This document shows positions 46,545-57,632 of a stretch of 64,000 nucleotides of DNA, piece after piece (within the stretch, counting starts at the first letter, position 1; every line of letters begins with the position of its first letter). A model generated the notes under the pieces. It saw only the letters and a list, made by a program, of their open reading frames with translations, had not been told where the DNA came from and made no database searches. The DNA is from Eunapius fragilis (lineage: Eukaryota; Porifera; Demospongiae; Spongillida; Spongillidae), in contig OY811979.1 in the NCBI GenBank assembly GCA_963681505.1, positions 7,293,736 to 7,357,735 on the forward strand. Reading direction: 5' to 3'. A program made the position numbers and the translations under genes.

Positions 46545-47113
46545 CATCCATCAGTTTTGAACATTGATTTCTGGCAGAAATGAGTGATTTAACAGCAGAA
46601 TCGTGTTCGTCAGTACAGGATTTGCGATAATTCTGGCACTCTTCGTATTCAATCTTGCACTTTTGGTAATCATTCTGGCACATTTCTAACAATTGTCGGG
46701 CACCTTCACAACGTTTACTTGCCCGAAGTGTAGATGTCTCATCAATTGCCCCCTGCATTTCTGCCTCAGCCATCTGCACTTCTACCCTAGCCATTATCAC
46801 TGCATCTTTAGCGTCCTTCCATTTGGCATCAGCCTTCTCCACTTTGGTCTCAGCCTTCTCCACTTTGGTCTCAGCCTTCACCACTTCTGCCCTAGCCTCT
46901 TTCAATTCCTTCTCCACTAATTTGGATGGATGGATGGATGGATGGATGGATGGATGGATGGATGGATGGATGGATGGATGGATGGATGGATGGATGGGGA
47001 TGACAAACCTATATGCACTTACCAGTCTGCGGATCCTGTACTGTTAGCGTTCTCATTTGCATTGTCGTCTGCTCCATGTTCTTGTCCTCATCTTCCATCA
47101 CCCCCTCTTCCAT
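46545..47113 (-). CDS. Coiled-coil protein, first two exons
   Basis: Exon 1 (47113-47023) starts with ATG and encodes the acidic [17 protein letters not shown] and ends in phase 1 at ACTG|GTAAGT. Exon 2 (46916-46545) follows an AAATTAG acceptor and encodes 123 residues of Glu/Lys/Ala heptads ([20 protein letters not shown]) then a Cys-rich helical part, ending phase 1 at GATG|GTATGTG. Its size and heptad style match exon 7529-7899 (also 123 codons), so the two genes are probably paralogues. A downstream exon was not identified; the TRIM pseudogene exon at 45812 is in the same phase 1 only in a frame lacking the RING start. Function unknown. Confidence 0.6.
46922..46997. repeat. (GGAT)n microsatellite abutting a splice acceptor
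   Basis: About eighteen GGAT units. On the coding (minus) strand this is (ATCC)n running into AAATTAG, the acceptor of the coiled-coil exon at 46916. Confidence 0.95.
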
Positions 47114-47216
47114 GATCACAATCGGCAACTTAAATGATGTACAAAAGAAAAGAACATGAAAAGTACCACACAACTTCTATCACACGTGAAAACCCCAATA
47201 ATTCTTAAGGAGAAAA

Positions 47217-47640
47217 ATTTATTGGTGTACATTATCAAGTATGGTAGTCATTTAGTTTTTAAATATTGCACACATCACTTGACCACCCCCCCACACCCTA
47301 TCATCACCTATTTTATGTGGTTCTAAATAAAGCCTCATGGGAGCCTTACCTTTGGTATCACAAGCTGAATGTTCCAAAACCAGGGACAGAATATACCAGT
47401 GGCACTAGTGTAGTGGGAGCACAGCAACCTCTAGAGCTAGAGTGAAAAAGAGAAAGTAGATTAACTCTTTGACAGTCAGCATGGATAACGTGATTATTTG
47501 CCAGTAATGTTTTTAATTATGGCTACCCGTACGGCCGTTGCTTAGTAGTCGCTGTTCTCGAAGAATCTCGCGGGATACTATCTATGATAGAAGAGTGTTT
47601 TAATTTATTGGTGTACATTATCAAGTATGGTATCTATATG
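47217..47640. repeat. Local direct repeat (TTTATTGGTGTACATTATCA)
   Basis: The phrase and the following AGTATGGTA occur at 47218-47250 and 47602-47634. Between them lies a copy of the TATTTTATGTGG dispersed repeat. Confidence 0.75.
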
Positions 47641-48430
47641 TATAAATATTTTGCAATTAGGGGCTGCTATTGTTAATGAAGTGTAGAGGAGGAGCAACAG
47701 GCTGCTGGTTGTAAGGAGCAAGGCTCATGTCTAGTGGGACGGGACTGGCTCAGGGTCATCAAATCCATATGGTAAAAGGGGGTCTGTACTCTGCAGCATT
47801 TGTTGTCAAAACATATTTAAGGCAGAACAGGGCACAATGAAGGGGGTGGTTGCAAAGTTTGTTATTGACCCACAGCATTATAGGAACAGAGCAAGAAAGC
47901 TACAATGTCTGAAGTCTTGCGGCATCATTAGCCCTGTGCAGTGCTACCAATAGTATCCATAATCAAACGAGTGATACTAGAATTGTCATGATCACCTATT
48001 TTATGTGCTTCTAAATAAAGCATCATTGGAGGACCTTAGCTATAGTAGTGGTACCACAATCGGTTAATAATAATAAACAGGAACACAGCAACCTCTAGAC
48101 TGAAAAACAAAGGAGGAAGGAGATTTTTACCCAACATAGTTATGGAACAAATACAGTACGCTCTCGCTAGCGCAATAATAACACAAGCCTGTTGACGCGC
48201 TGAATTGTGCATTAGCGAGCGTACTTAGGCTATCTGTCGGAAAGAATTTGAATTTTTACTCTACTTTCTCTTTTTTCACTCTATCTCTAGTCGGTTGCTG
48301 TGCTTTTCCTGTTTAGGGTATATTCTGTCCTGTGATACCTATACTGGCATGGCTAAGGCCTAAGCAGAGATAATATATATTATCTGGCCTAAGGCAGCTT
48401 CCATGAGGCTTTATTTAGAACCACATAAAA
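47282..48430. repeat. Dispersed repeat (TATTTTATGTGG family), three copies
   Basis: Copies at 47282-47460 (+), 47990-48115 (+, diverged) and 48250-48430 (-) share TATTTTATGTGGTTCTAAAT, then AAAGCCTCATGG, and a region with CAGCAACCTCTAGA. The first and third form an inverted pair about 1 kb apart. No coding content. Confidence 0.8.
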
Positions 48431-48809
48431 TATAGGAAACCTCTTTGGCGGGCGTAGTGTGTAGCTTCGGCTAGGCATAACTAACACCACAATAGTAAAA
48501 GCCACTTGTTTAAACACGAGCAAACTCTTATCCATCTCAACTTACAAGTTCCAAATATCACGTCACGTGCGGGAGATAAATATTCCTGAGGTATGACGCA
48601 ATTGACGCTGGGCAGCCTCACCTTCCAAATATTTGACAGTAGTAGTATCACAAGCTGAATGTTCAATAATAAGTGCTCGTTCCACAGCAACGTCAAGATC
48701 GAACAGAGTAACAAGACTAAATAGAGGTCACCAAACAAAATTAGCCAGTATAACTTATTGTTTACAAAAACAAAATGCATTCTATTCCAAAACTAAACGT
48801 TAACATGAA

Positions 48810-49752
48810 TGCAGAGAAGGGTGACCATGAGTGCAGAGAAGGGTGACCATGAGAGCAGAGGTGACCATGAGTGCTAAGAAGGGTGACCATGAGTGTAGAC
48901 AAGGGTTTCCATGACACCAATGAAAGGTGACCATGAGTGCAGGGATGGGTGACCATGAGTGTAGAGCAGAGTTTCCATGAGAGCAGAGAAGGGTGACCAT
49001 GAATGCAGTGAAGGGTGACCATGAGTGCAGAGAATGGTAACCATGAGTGTAGAGGATGACCATGAGTGCAGAGAAGGGTGACCATGAGTGCAGAGAATGG
49101 TAACCATGAGTGTAGAGGATGACCATGAGTGCAGAGAAGGGTGACCATGAGTGCAGAGATGGTTGACCATGAGTGTAGAGAAGGGTGGGCATGAGTGTAG
49201 AGAAAGGTGACCATGAGTGCTGAGAAGGGTTACCATGAGTGTTGAGAGAGATGACCATGAGTGCAGAGAAGGGTGACCATGAGTGTATAGAAGAGTGGGC
49301 ATGAGTGCAGAGAAGGGTGACCATGATTGCAGAGAAGGGTGACCATGAGTGTAGAGAAGGGTGACCATGAGAGCAGAGAAGGTGACCATGAGTGCTAAGA
49401 AGGGTCACCATGAGTGTAGACAAGGGTTTCCATGACACCAATGAAAGGTGACCATGAGTGCTGGTATGGGTGACCATGAGTGTAGAGAAGGGTTTCCATG
49501 AGAGCAGAGAAGGGTGACCATGAATGCAGTGAAGGGTGACCATGAGTGCAGAGAATGGTAACCATGAGTGTAGAGGATGACCATGAGTGCAGAGAAAGGT
49601 GACCATGAGTGTAGAGAAGGGTGACCATGAGTGAAGAGAAGGGTGACGATGAGTGCAGAGAAGGGTGACCATGAGTATAGAGAAGGGTGACCATGAGTGT
49701 AGATAAGGGTGACCATGAGTGCAGAGAAGGGTGACCATGAGTGTAGAAAATG
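48810..49752. repeat. 22-bp tandem array, about 43 copies, with internal duplication
   Basis: The unit is GAAGGGTGACCATGAGTGCA plus GA. Variants (GTGTAGA, GGTTTCCATGA, ATGACACCAATG) recur in the same order at about 48838-49075 and 49355-49580, showing a duplication of a 10-unit block. A minus-strand frame of 335 codons crosses it but is only repeat. Confidence 0.93.
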
Positions 49753-50419
49753 GGTCAGGTATTATTTTTATTATAAACAGGAATTCTATTTCTTTTAACC
49801 AACGCACATTGCAAATAAAAAATAAGAAGCCAACCTTGTCTGTCTAACTAATAATAATACTTCAAGGTTAACAAAAGGATGCTCAAGCGGAAAGTTAGCT
49901 ATAAATCCACAAAGTACATTTTAGCTTCTCGTACGCTAGGGCCTGGTAGCTAAATGGCATAACGAGCAGTATGTTCATAAGTCCACATGATATTCATGTA
50001 TACATACAAATAGCACAAGACTACCAATCTATTACGTGGTAACTTTTAGGTCCCCTAATAAAATAATAAGGATTGATCAACAGTTTAAAAAAAGCCTGCC
50101 AACATAAGTACACACCCTACACGCTCTCACTCTCTACAGCACAGTTGGCAAGCTTATGTGTCATGGCACCATTAGTAACACCCGGTGGACTTTGAGCATA
50201 TACATGTTTTGAAGGCCTTGGGATTTTGAATGTACCCGGACTTGGGGAATTTTTTCTGACCTCACACCACATATACATGCAACATCCCTTCCCCCCTTGT
50301 AAATATTAAGAATATTACAAGGCAAGTAAACGTTTCCATTTCCGTAAAAACAGATGAACTACTACTAAGTGTCTTAAATCAGGTGTATCAAATATCACAT
50401 CACATCCCAGCAATAATCC
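49753..50419. other. No gene seen
   Basis: AT-rich sequence without ORFs of note. The last part holds AAATCAGGTGTATCAAAT (about 50376), which recurs just beyond copy B of the dispersed repeat (about 51075). Confidence 0.5.
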
Positions 50420-51064
50420 CCTTCAATAATAATATCCTTCTTTAGTAACAGCAAAAGGGCTGACCAGTAGTAACCCAAAGACCAACAGTGGTAGACTCTG
50501 AACAAGGATCAATCATAATTTTAACATATACATGTATATTATCATAGGTTTGCATTCTTGTATCTCCTATAAATACTGTTTTCAGTACTGTTCACAAACA
50601 CAAACTCCAAATAGTGTTATTTCTATATATTCAAACATGTGGTAGGCTTCTGAACCACATTTGAATAAGTAAATGATGACAAACATGACATATACATTTC
50701 TATATTCTGGTAAGCTGCATGCAGAAACACATGTTCTTAGCTGAAGTTTGTGATGCTCATGTCAATTGTCATGCATCAAAGAGGATCCCAAAGGTTTCAG
50801 TGTCAAACCTATAATTAGCCTGATATACCTCATAGCAATACCACTATAACCACCCCCCTCCCCCATCCCCTGAGACATCACTATACGTGTTCTAACCTCT
50901 TAGAAGCCAGTAGGCAAGTGTAGTTAAATCACTCTTAGATCACATCACAAACTTGGAATGAGAGTGCACTTACAATATCACATGGCCGCCCACATTTAAA
51001 CAACCTTACCATCCCTAACAGCTAAGGCATACAGGGTACAGCCACATACAGCCTTGAAACAGAT
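50420..51064 (-). repeat. Dispersed repeat, copy B
   Basis: Reverse complement of copy A at 1692-2661, shorter because two internal blocks are missing. It is bracketed by imperfect direct repeats of TCAGGTGTATCAAAT at about 50380-50394 and 51078-51092. Confidence 0.85.
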
Positions 51065-51331
51065 GATAGTGCCTTAGATCAGGTGTATCAAATAAGTGCA
51101 CATCTATCAATAGCAGTGAAACCTGATATAAAGCACCAGTATGCCTGGTTCAAGGCGGTTCAGCCTGATATCCATTTATGATCTCTGGTTTAGCTATACA
51201 CCTGTACACACAATATACATATGACAGAGCCCCCCCTGGCTTATGTCACTTTGATCAACATCATTACACCACTGGCCAGCTGATAAAGCTATCTTCCCAC
51301 TCAAATATTGACACCACACAACTATACATCT

Positions 51332-51597
<266 letters not shown>

Positions 51598-51736
51598 AAA
51601 CATCATTTTGCGCTCTGCAATGGATCCGGATGAGCCTGCTACTACAAGCACGTGTATACCTGCTCGCCAGTTAAAAGACCGATGGCTGACTGCCTTTGTT
51701 TTTATCCCTATCATGGGCACCCCCAGCTTTTCTGGA

Positions 51737-51890
51737 AGGGGGGGGGGGGGGGGGGGGGGGGCCAGGATAGGGCAAGGGGGCGCCATTTGACAGCCGCAAA
51801 TACGTTGTCCGCTTATGGCCGATTCAACCAGTGGGGGGGGGGGTGTGCTGTCCGCTTTCAGCCGATTCAACCAATAGGGGCGGGGGGGAG
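51737..51890. repeat. G-rich block with TGTCCGCTTnnnGCCGATTCA units
   Basis: Runs of 9 to 24 G separate two copies of TGTCCGCTT-(A/T)-x-GCCGATTCAACCA. Related units (CTGTCCGTTTTGGGCCTGAT) occur at 59345-59415. The LTR retrotransposon inserted just after this block. Confidence 0.75.
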
Positions 51891-51901
51891 TCAGCTACTG
51901 G

Positions 51902-51906
51902 GTGTG
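51902..51906. repeat. Target-site duplication, left (GTGTG)
   Basis: GTGTG immediately precedes the 5' LTR and is repeated at 56284-56288 after the 3' LTR, as expected for Ty3/gypsy integrase (5 bp). Confidence 0.85.
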
Positions 51907-52084
51907 TGTAGTAGGTTACACTTATTATGTAATAGCACGTGGGGCGCACTTGACATTATATTTGATATTCGATCGTTCGTGCAATCCACGTTGTGTGTGT
52001 TCCTATTGACTTACCTTGTTAGCATCGGGCGCATCGCTGGCAAGGGCATCATATAACGCGTGGTACCGGTCACACGTTACGACA
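51907..52084 (+). repeat. 5' LTR (178 bp)
   Basis: Starts TGTAGTAGG and ends ACGACA, so it is bounded by TG...CA. Identical by eye to 56106-56283 (offset 4199). Confidence 0.96.
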
Positions 52085-52087
52085 TAT

Positions 52088-52098
52088 TGGCGACGAGG
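52088..52098 (+). promoter_or_regulatory. Primer-binding site, serine-tRNA type
   Basis: TGGCGACGAGG starts 3 bp after the LTR. It is complementary to the 3' end (CCTCGTCG plus CCA) of a metazoan serine tRNA (GCT-type). Confidence 0.8.
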
Positions 52099-52142
52099 GT
52101 AATTTGGACACTTCTTGTGACAGACACAGGATCTGAACAGTC

Positions 52143-55100
52143 ATGGCGAAACATGGAACGCTGGGAGAATACAACGCCGATCAAGAAGAGTGGTCAGTGT
52201 ACGCTGAACGTTTAGAACACTATTTCATAGCGAACGATGTCAAAGACGCCTCAAAAAGGAGGGCAATCCTCTTGAGCGTGTGTGGAGCGAGGACATATAG
52301 TCTCATTCGCAGTTTGGTCGCGCCAAATAAAGTAACAGATTTCAATTTTGAACAGTTGGTTGAAAAAGTCAAGGCTCATCAAAGTCCGCGTCCGTCTGTG
52401 ATCGCTCAACGGTTCAAATTTAATTCTCGAGCACGGCAAGGCGGAGAATCTATCGCTTCGTTCGTAGCTGAGTTAAGGAAACTAGCCGAATACTGCGAGT
52501 TTGGAGATATGTTGGAAGACATGTTGCGGGACCGCCTGGTTTCAGGAATCGAAGACACTCAGATTCAGCATCGCTTACTGTCGGAGAGTAAACTGACACT
52601 GAAACGTGCTTTGGAAATCGCATCAGCTATGGAACTGGCAGCAAAAGACGCTAAGTTGATACGTGGAACCACATACGAACCTCAGGTAAACAAAGTCACA
52701 AGCAGTCAACCGCGCCCTTATGCAACTGCATACAAACAAGGTGGAAGTAAGAAAGTAGCATGCTATCGATGTGGGAATAGTCATCCTTTTGCTGAGTGCA
52801 GATACAAGAATGCAGTATGTCGAGAATGTGGAAAGATAGGGCATATTGATAGGGTCTGCAGAAGTAAACAGAAGACAGCCAGGTCAAGTGAGAAAGGAGA
52901 GCCTCAAGCAGCAAGAACTTCCAAGGAAAACTCAGGTAAAAAGAAACCTGTAACTGAACAGGACTGCCTCGCGGTGTCAAAGGAGTATTCAGTGTATCCT
53001 GTTGGGAACGAAAGTGTAGGAACATTGAAGACTACCGTCAAAATCAATGGGAAGGAGCTATCTATGGACATTGATACAGGAGCTGCTGTGTCATTGATAA
53101 GTGAAACTGTCTATAAAAGGCTGCTGCAAACTGGAGGCACCATAGCAATGGAACCATCCAATACAAAATTGAGGACATATACCGGAGAACATATTGCGGT
53201 ACTAGGAAAAGCCACTGTCACAGTCAAGTACAAGGAGCAAACAAAACAGCTACCACTTCACATAGTAGGTGGAAATGGTCCAAGCCTGATGGGTAGAGAT
53301 TGGCTAGCCGAGTTAACACTGAACTGGAAAGACATTTTCTCTCTAGGTGAACAGCAAACCATTCAGAGTGTGCTGGATCAACACAAAGCTCTCTTCAAGG
53401 AGGAACTAGGGAAGATATCTGGAGTAAAGGCAAAGTTATATGTGGACTCGCAGGTGAAGCCACAATTTTGGAAAGCCAGACAGGTACCTCATGTGCTAAG
53501 GAAGAAAGTGGAATTAGAACTGGAGAGACTATTGGAAGATGGGGTGATAACACCAGTACAGTTCTCAGAATGGGCAGCACCTATTGTACCCATAGTGAAA
53601 CCAGATGGAAAAGTGCGAATTTGCGGCGACTACAAATTAACTGTGAACAAAGTGTCAAAGACGGAGATTTATCCACTACCACTAGTGGAAGATCTACTTG
53701 CAAAATTGGCTGGAGGAGTAGTTTTCACAAAGTTAGACTTATCACACGCCTACCAGCAGCTGGAGTTATCAGAGGAATCAAGGCCTTATGTGACAATCAA
53801 CACTCACAAGGGTCTATATACCTATAACAGGTTACCATTTGGTGTGGCATCTGCTCCAGCAATTTTTCAAAGAATAATGGAAGAGTTACTTCAGGGGCTA
53901 CCACATGTTTGCGTGTACATAGATGATATCCTTATAACAGGAAAATCACAACAGGAACATCTTCACAATCTGGATCAAGTTTTACAAATACTGGAGTCAG
54001 CGGGCATGAGACTGAGGAAGGATAAATGCATGTTTGCAATGCCAGAAGTCGAGTACTTGGGATACAAGATAACTAAAGAGGGCTTAAAACCGTCAGAAAA
54101 CAAGGTGAAAGCAATCACCAAGGCACCAGAACCAAAGAACCTTTCAGAACTGAGATCTTTCCTGGGACTCGTGAACTATTATGCAAAGTTCCTATCGGAT
54201 TTGTCTACTGTCCTGGCTCCCTTGCATATACTTCTTCGGAAAGGTGTACCGTGGAAGTGGGGTACTGAACAAAGGGCAGCATACAATAGAGTCAAAGACA
54301 TGCTCAAGTCCCCTAAGCTGTTAGCACATTTTGACCAAACACTACCACTTGTGTTATCATGTGATGCATCTCCGTACGGCGTTGGAGCAGTACTCTCGCA
54401 TATCTTAGAAGATGGAGAAGAAAGACCAATTGCATTTGCATCCAGGTCATTGGCTACAGCAGAACGTCAGTACTCACAACTGGATAGAGAAGCACTTGCT
54501 ATCATTTTCGGAGTGAAGCGATTCCACTCATTTCTGTATGGTCATCAGTTTGTCATTCAGTCAGACCACAAACCTCTTCAGTACATACTAAGTGAAAACA
54601 AGGCTGTATCTCCTATGGCTTCGGCTAGACTCCAAAGATGGGCAGTCATACTTGGAGGCTACCAGTACAGCATAAAGTACAAACCAGGAGACAAGCAAGG
54701 AAATGTAGATGCTCTCAGCCGCTTACCGTTGGCAGAACCTGTGAATACAGACATACCTGTACCAGTGGAAGCTGTGGCATTACTGGAGCACTTAGACAGT
54801 ACACCGGTCTCAGCAAAGCAAATAAAAACGCAGACAGACCGAGATCCTCTGATGTCTAGAGTAAAAAAGTTTGTCATGGAAGGGTGGCCACAAGGGGAAG
54901 ATTCAAAGGAGATAGCACCATTCTCAAGACGGAAGGACGAACTAAGTTTGCAGGAGGGATGTATTCTTTGGGGAACTAGAGTCATTGTTCCTGTCAAGCT
55001 AAGGAACAAAGTCCTAAGCGAACTGCATGACTCTCATCCAGGCATTTCCAGGATGAAGAACCTGGCTCGCCAGTACGTCTGGTGGCCTGGAATGGACAAA

Positions 55101-56060
55101 GACATAGAAAAAGAAGTACAGACCTGTTCTACATGTCAAGCGTCACGTAACATGCCCCAAGCAGCACCATTACATGTGTGGGAATGGCCTCAACGTCCTT
55201 GGACACGTGTACATGCTGATTATGCAGGTCCACTAGAAGGCAAAATGTTCCTTATTCTGATTGATGCTCACTCAAAGTGGATGGAGGTATACCCAACGTC
55301 ATCATCTACATCATCTACCACAATTGAAAAGCTGAGACAATCATTCTGTTATTTGGGTCTACCTGAAATACTAGTGACGGATAACGGATCTACATTCACA
55401 AGCGACGAGTTTGAGGATTTCATGAAACGGAATGGTGTTAGACACATAAAGACATCACCATACCACCCTGCATCAAACGGATTGGCAGAAAGAGCAGTTC
55501 AGACATTCAAGGCTGGTCTGAGAAAACTAAAAGAAGGTACATTGGAAACAAGAGTCTCAAGGTTTTTGTTTTCTTACAGAGTGACACCTCAATCAGTTAT
55601 TGAGACTTCACCAGCTGAGCTCATGTTTGGTAGACGTCTAAGGTCTCACCTGGAATTGATGCAACCAGTGATGGGAGCCAAAGTGCTCCACCACCAGGAA
55701 AAGCAGAAAAGCTCTCATGACCTACATGCCAAGGCCAGAGTGTTGGTGTGTGGTGACAGAGTGTTCATCAAGGACACTAGTTCCAGCAAGGAATGGGATT
55801 CAGGAGTGGTGATTGAAGTGAATGGTCCATTGACATACAAAGTCAAGCTGCAAGATGGTCGTATTCTGCGTCGACATATAGACCACATAAGGAAAAGGCA
55901 GTCAGCTGACCCGGAACAAGAGGATACACCTGAACCTGAACCTGAACTCAACACCAATGCATCAACCATAATTCCTCAGGCAGATGCACAACAGGAAGTT
56001 GGCAATCACAGTAACCTCAGAAGGTCAAGTCGCACCTCTCACCCTCCTAACAGGTTGTAA
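52143..56060 (+). CDS. Gag-Pol polyprotein of the gypsy element
   Basis: A single frame of 1305 residues. Order: gag capsid-like region (1-200); zinc knuckles CYRCGNSHPFAEC (207-219) and CRECGKIGHIDRVC (226-239); aspartic protease with DTG at 311-313; reverse transcriptase with YIDD at 592-595; RNase H with CDAS (D741); integrase H2C2 finger (H962, H966, C995, C998); catalytic D1026, D1080 and E1116 (35 residues between the last two); a GPLTYKV GPY/F motif near the end. No frameshift separates gag from pol. All catalytic motifs look intact. The protein copies the element through RNA and integrates it. Confidence 0.97.
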   Translation: MAKHGTLGEYNADQEEWSVYAERLEHYFIANDVKDASKRRAILLSVCGARTYSLIRSLVAPNKVTDFNFEQLVEKVKAHQSPRPSVIAQRFKFNSRARQGGESIASFVAELRKLAEYCEFGDMLEDMLRDRLVSGIEDTQIQHRLLSESKLTLKRALEIASAMELAAKDAKLIRGTTYEPQVNKVTSSQPRPYATAYKQGGSKKVACYRCGNSHPFAECRYKNAVCRECGKIGHIDRVCRSKQKTARSSEKGEPQAARTSKENSGKKKPVTEQDCLAVSKEYSVYPVGNESVGTLKTTVKINGKELSMDIDTGAAVSLISETVYKRLLQTGGTIAMEPSNTKLRTYTGEHIAVLGKATVTVKYKEQTKQLPLHIVGGNGPSLMGRDWLAELTLNWKDIFSLGEQQTIQSVLDQHKALFKEELGKISGVKAKLYVDSQVKPQFWKARQVPHVLRKKVELELERLLEDGVITPVQFSEWAAPIVPIVKPDGKVRICGDYKLTVNKVSKTEIYPLPLVEDLLAKLAGGVVFTKLDLSHAYQQLELSEESRPYVTINTHKGLYTYNRLPFGVASAPAIFQRIMEELLQGLPHVCVYIDDILITGKSQQEHLHNLDQVLQILESAGMRLRKDKCMFAMPEVEYLGYKITKEGLKPSENKVKAITKAPEPKNLSELRSFLGLVNYYAKFLSDLSTVLAPLHILLRKGVPWKWGTEQRAAYNRVKDMLKSPKLLAHFDQTLPLVLSCDASPYGVGAVLSHILEDGEERPIAFASRSLATAERQYSQLDREALAIIFGVKRFHSFLYGHQFVIQSDHKPLQYILSENKAVSPMASARLQRWAVILGGYQYSIKYKPGDKQGNVDALSRLPLAEPVNTDIPVPVEAVALLEHLDSTPVSAKQIKTQTDRDPLMSRVKKFVMEGWPQGEDSKEIAPFSRRKDELSLQEGCILWGTRVIVPVKLRNKVLSELHDSHPGISRMKNLARQYVWWPGMDKDIEKEVQTCSTCQASRNMPQAAPLHVWEWPQRPWTRVHADYAGPLEGKMFLILIDAHSKWMEVYPTSSSTSSTTIEKLRQSFCYLGLPEILVTDNGSTFTSDEFEDFMKRNGVRHIKTSPYHPASNGLAERAVQTFKAGLRKLKEGTLETRVSRFLFSYRVTPQSVIETSPAELMFGRRLRSHLELMQPVMGAKVLHHQEKQKSSHDLHAKARVLVCGDRVFIKDTSSSKEWDSGVVIEVNGPLTYKVKLQDGRILRRHIDHIRKRQSADPEQEDTPEPEPELNTNASTIIPQADAQQEVGNHSNLRRSSRTSHPPNRL

Positions 56061-56092
56061 AAACAAAAACACATCCGGGGGGTAGTTTTGAC

Positions 56093-56105
56093 AAGGGGGG
56101 AGGAG
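56093..56105 (+). promoter_or_regulatory. Polypurine tract
   Basis: AAGGGGGGAGGAG directly precedes the 3' LTR; it primes plus-strand DNA synthesis. Confidence 0.9.
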
Positions 56106-56283
56106 TGTAGTAGGTTACACTTATTATGTAATAGCACGTGGGGCGCACTTGACATTATATTTGATATTCGATCGTTCGTGCAATCCACGTTGTGTGTGTT
56201 CCTATTGACTTACCTTGTTAGCATCGGGCGCATCGCTGGCAAGGGCATCATATAACGCGTGGTACCGGTCACACGTTACGACA
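56106..56283 (+). repeat. 3' LTR (178 bp)
   Basis: Identical by eye to the 5' LTR. Followed by the GTGTG duplication at 56284-56288. Confidence 0.96.
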
Positions 56284-56304
56284 GTGTGCATGTATGTAAA
56301 CAAG

Positions 56305-56435
56305 AAGGGGGGGACGCCATTAAGTCCCGAAGGGAGAGGCCATGGCCCCCCCCCTGGGGACGCCCATGCTTATGGGTTTGAGAGGCCATCATGGCCCCCC
56401 CCCCTGAGGACGCCCATGCTTATGGGTTTGTATGT
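56305..56435. repeat. Two tandem copies of a C-rich 57-bp unit
   Basis: GAGGCCAT, a C run, then GGACGCCCATGCTTATGGGT occur twice in succession. An ORF from 56215 through it is repeat only. Confidence 0.8.
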
Positions 56436-56440
56436 GCGTA

Positions 56441-57188
56441 GTTGATGATGCGTTAGTTATAATAACATGTGATGTTAGCTACAAAAATATGCTATGATAG
56501 TCGCACCACGTAAATAAAGGGTCCCTTACCTCACACCATTCAATACGTGACAGTAGCCTCATGCCCCGAAATATTGAAATGATAATGTATGCCCTAGCAA
56601 CGAGCCTTGCCAACCACCGATAACTTGTAAACACGACAAGGTTATTGCCATTTAAGCCATACAATAAATTAACAATGGTTGTTCTATTTATGGCCCAAAT
56701 CACATAGCTTCTTTTGTATGGCACAGCTCGCGAAGAAAAGAGACTTACTTATGATGGACATCTCCATTTTGAAGCGTTTTTTTCTCCCTATAGGACAAAT
56801 TCTATGATCAGGAAACCAAACAAGACAGAAGGTACTGACAGCGTATGGTATAGAACAATTGTCACATTTTTTCTCCACAGTTGTAGATACGTTTAAAGTT
56901 GAATGTCGTACACGTATAGACTTGTAGTTATGAAAGAATTATGGGTTTTGCTCATTTGGCTAGAGGAGGTTTCGCTCCCACTTTTTGTTGTGAGATTAAA
57001 ATGTTATGTTTCTTAACTACTATTATGCTCAGCAGGCATTGCACCTTGTCGTGCATAGCCTCATAGATCTTCTGCAAGGTATTGAATCTAGCATGAATAC
57101 TTGCTAACAAGCCAAAACCCACATAGGTATGCCTTGTCCATGAGATGGTGTGGTCTTCCAACAAATGCATCTTCAATGGACAATGTAA
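56441..57188. other. No gene seen
   Basis: AT-rich sequence with ORFs of 60-80 codons on both strands and no recognised motif. Confidence 0.45.
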
Positions 57189-57414
57189 TGGGCTATTCCA
57201 TTATTTAACCCATACACCCTATGGATGCCTAAAATTGCAAACGTGACCCCCCCCCCCCCCCCCCCCCCCCCTCCCCTCCTGGGCAATGCATAGAACCACC
57301 CCCTGCACTAGCATCTGTTGTATCTCTACCACCCCAGGACAGACTTTTCAACACCTCTGGCCCCCCCCTGACATTATTCATAGGGGTGTACGATTATTTT
57401 TATGGAATAGCCCA
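57189..57414. mobile_element. TIR element, TGGGCTATTCCA family
   Basis: TGGGCTATTCCA at the left is matched inverted at the right (TGGAATAGCCCA). The inside has a poly-C run of about 22 and no ORF. The termini are those of the hairpin at 36510-36662. Confidence 0.75.
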
Positions 57415-57632
57415 ATTGCAATGCCAGGGAATGATGAATGTTTTAATGACATTCATTAAAACAATTGAAGTTGATTAGTTATGACATAGGCCCGAGTCCG
57501 AATCGTGTCTCTAGTTCTCATAACCAAGGTCAGACGACTAGTCATATGCAGGCTGCATTGTTTACATTTACAAGGTCAGGCATAACATTGCTGCATGGAA
57601 CTAGTCTCGTAGTGGTACCCAGACGTATAAAT

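Larger units (their letters stand above)
51907..56283 (+). mobile_element. Complete Ty3/gypsy LTR retrotransposon, 4377 bp
   Basis: 178-bp LTRs bound one long gag-pol frame. A primer-binding site, polypurine tract and 5-bp target duplication are all present. By eye the two LTRs are identical and the 1305-codon frame is uninterrupted, so the insertion is recent and may be mobile. Single-frame gag-pol, two zinc knuckles, a GPY-type C-terminus and a serine-tRNA primer fit Mag-like gypsy elements (inference). No envelope gene is present. Confidence 0.97.

Noticed and set aside
48800-49807. 335-codon minus-strand ORF rich in His, Ser and Leu
   Set aside because: It is the translation of a 22-bp tandem array; other frames are equally open.
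52696-53025. Antisense ORFs of 60-120 codons inside gag-pol
   Set aside because: They are shadows of the intact sense frame with no motif of their own.
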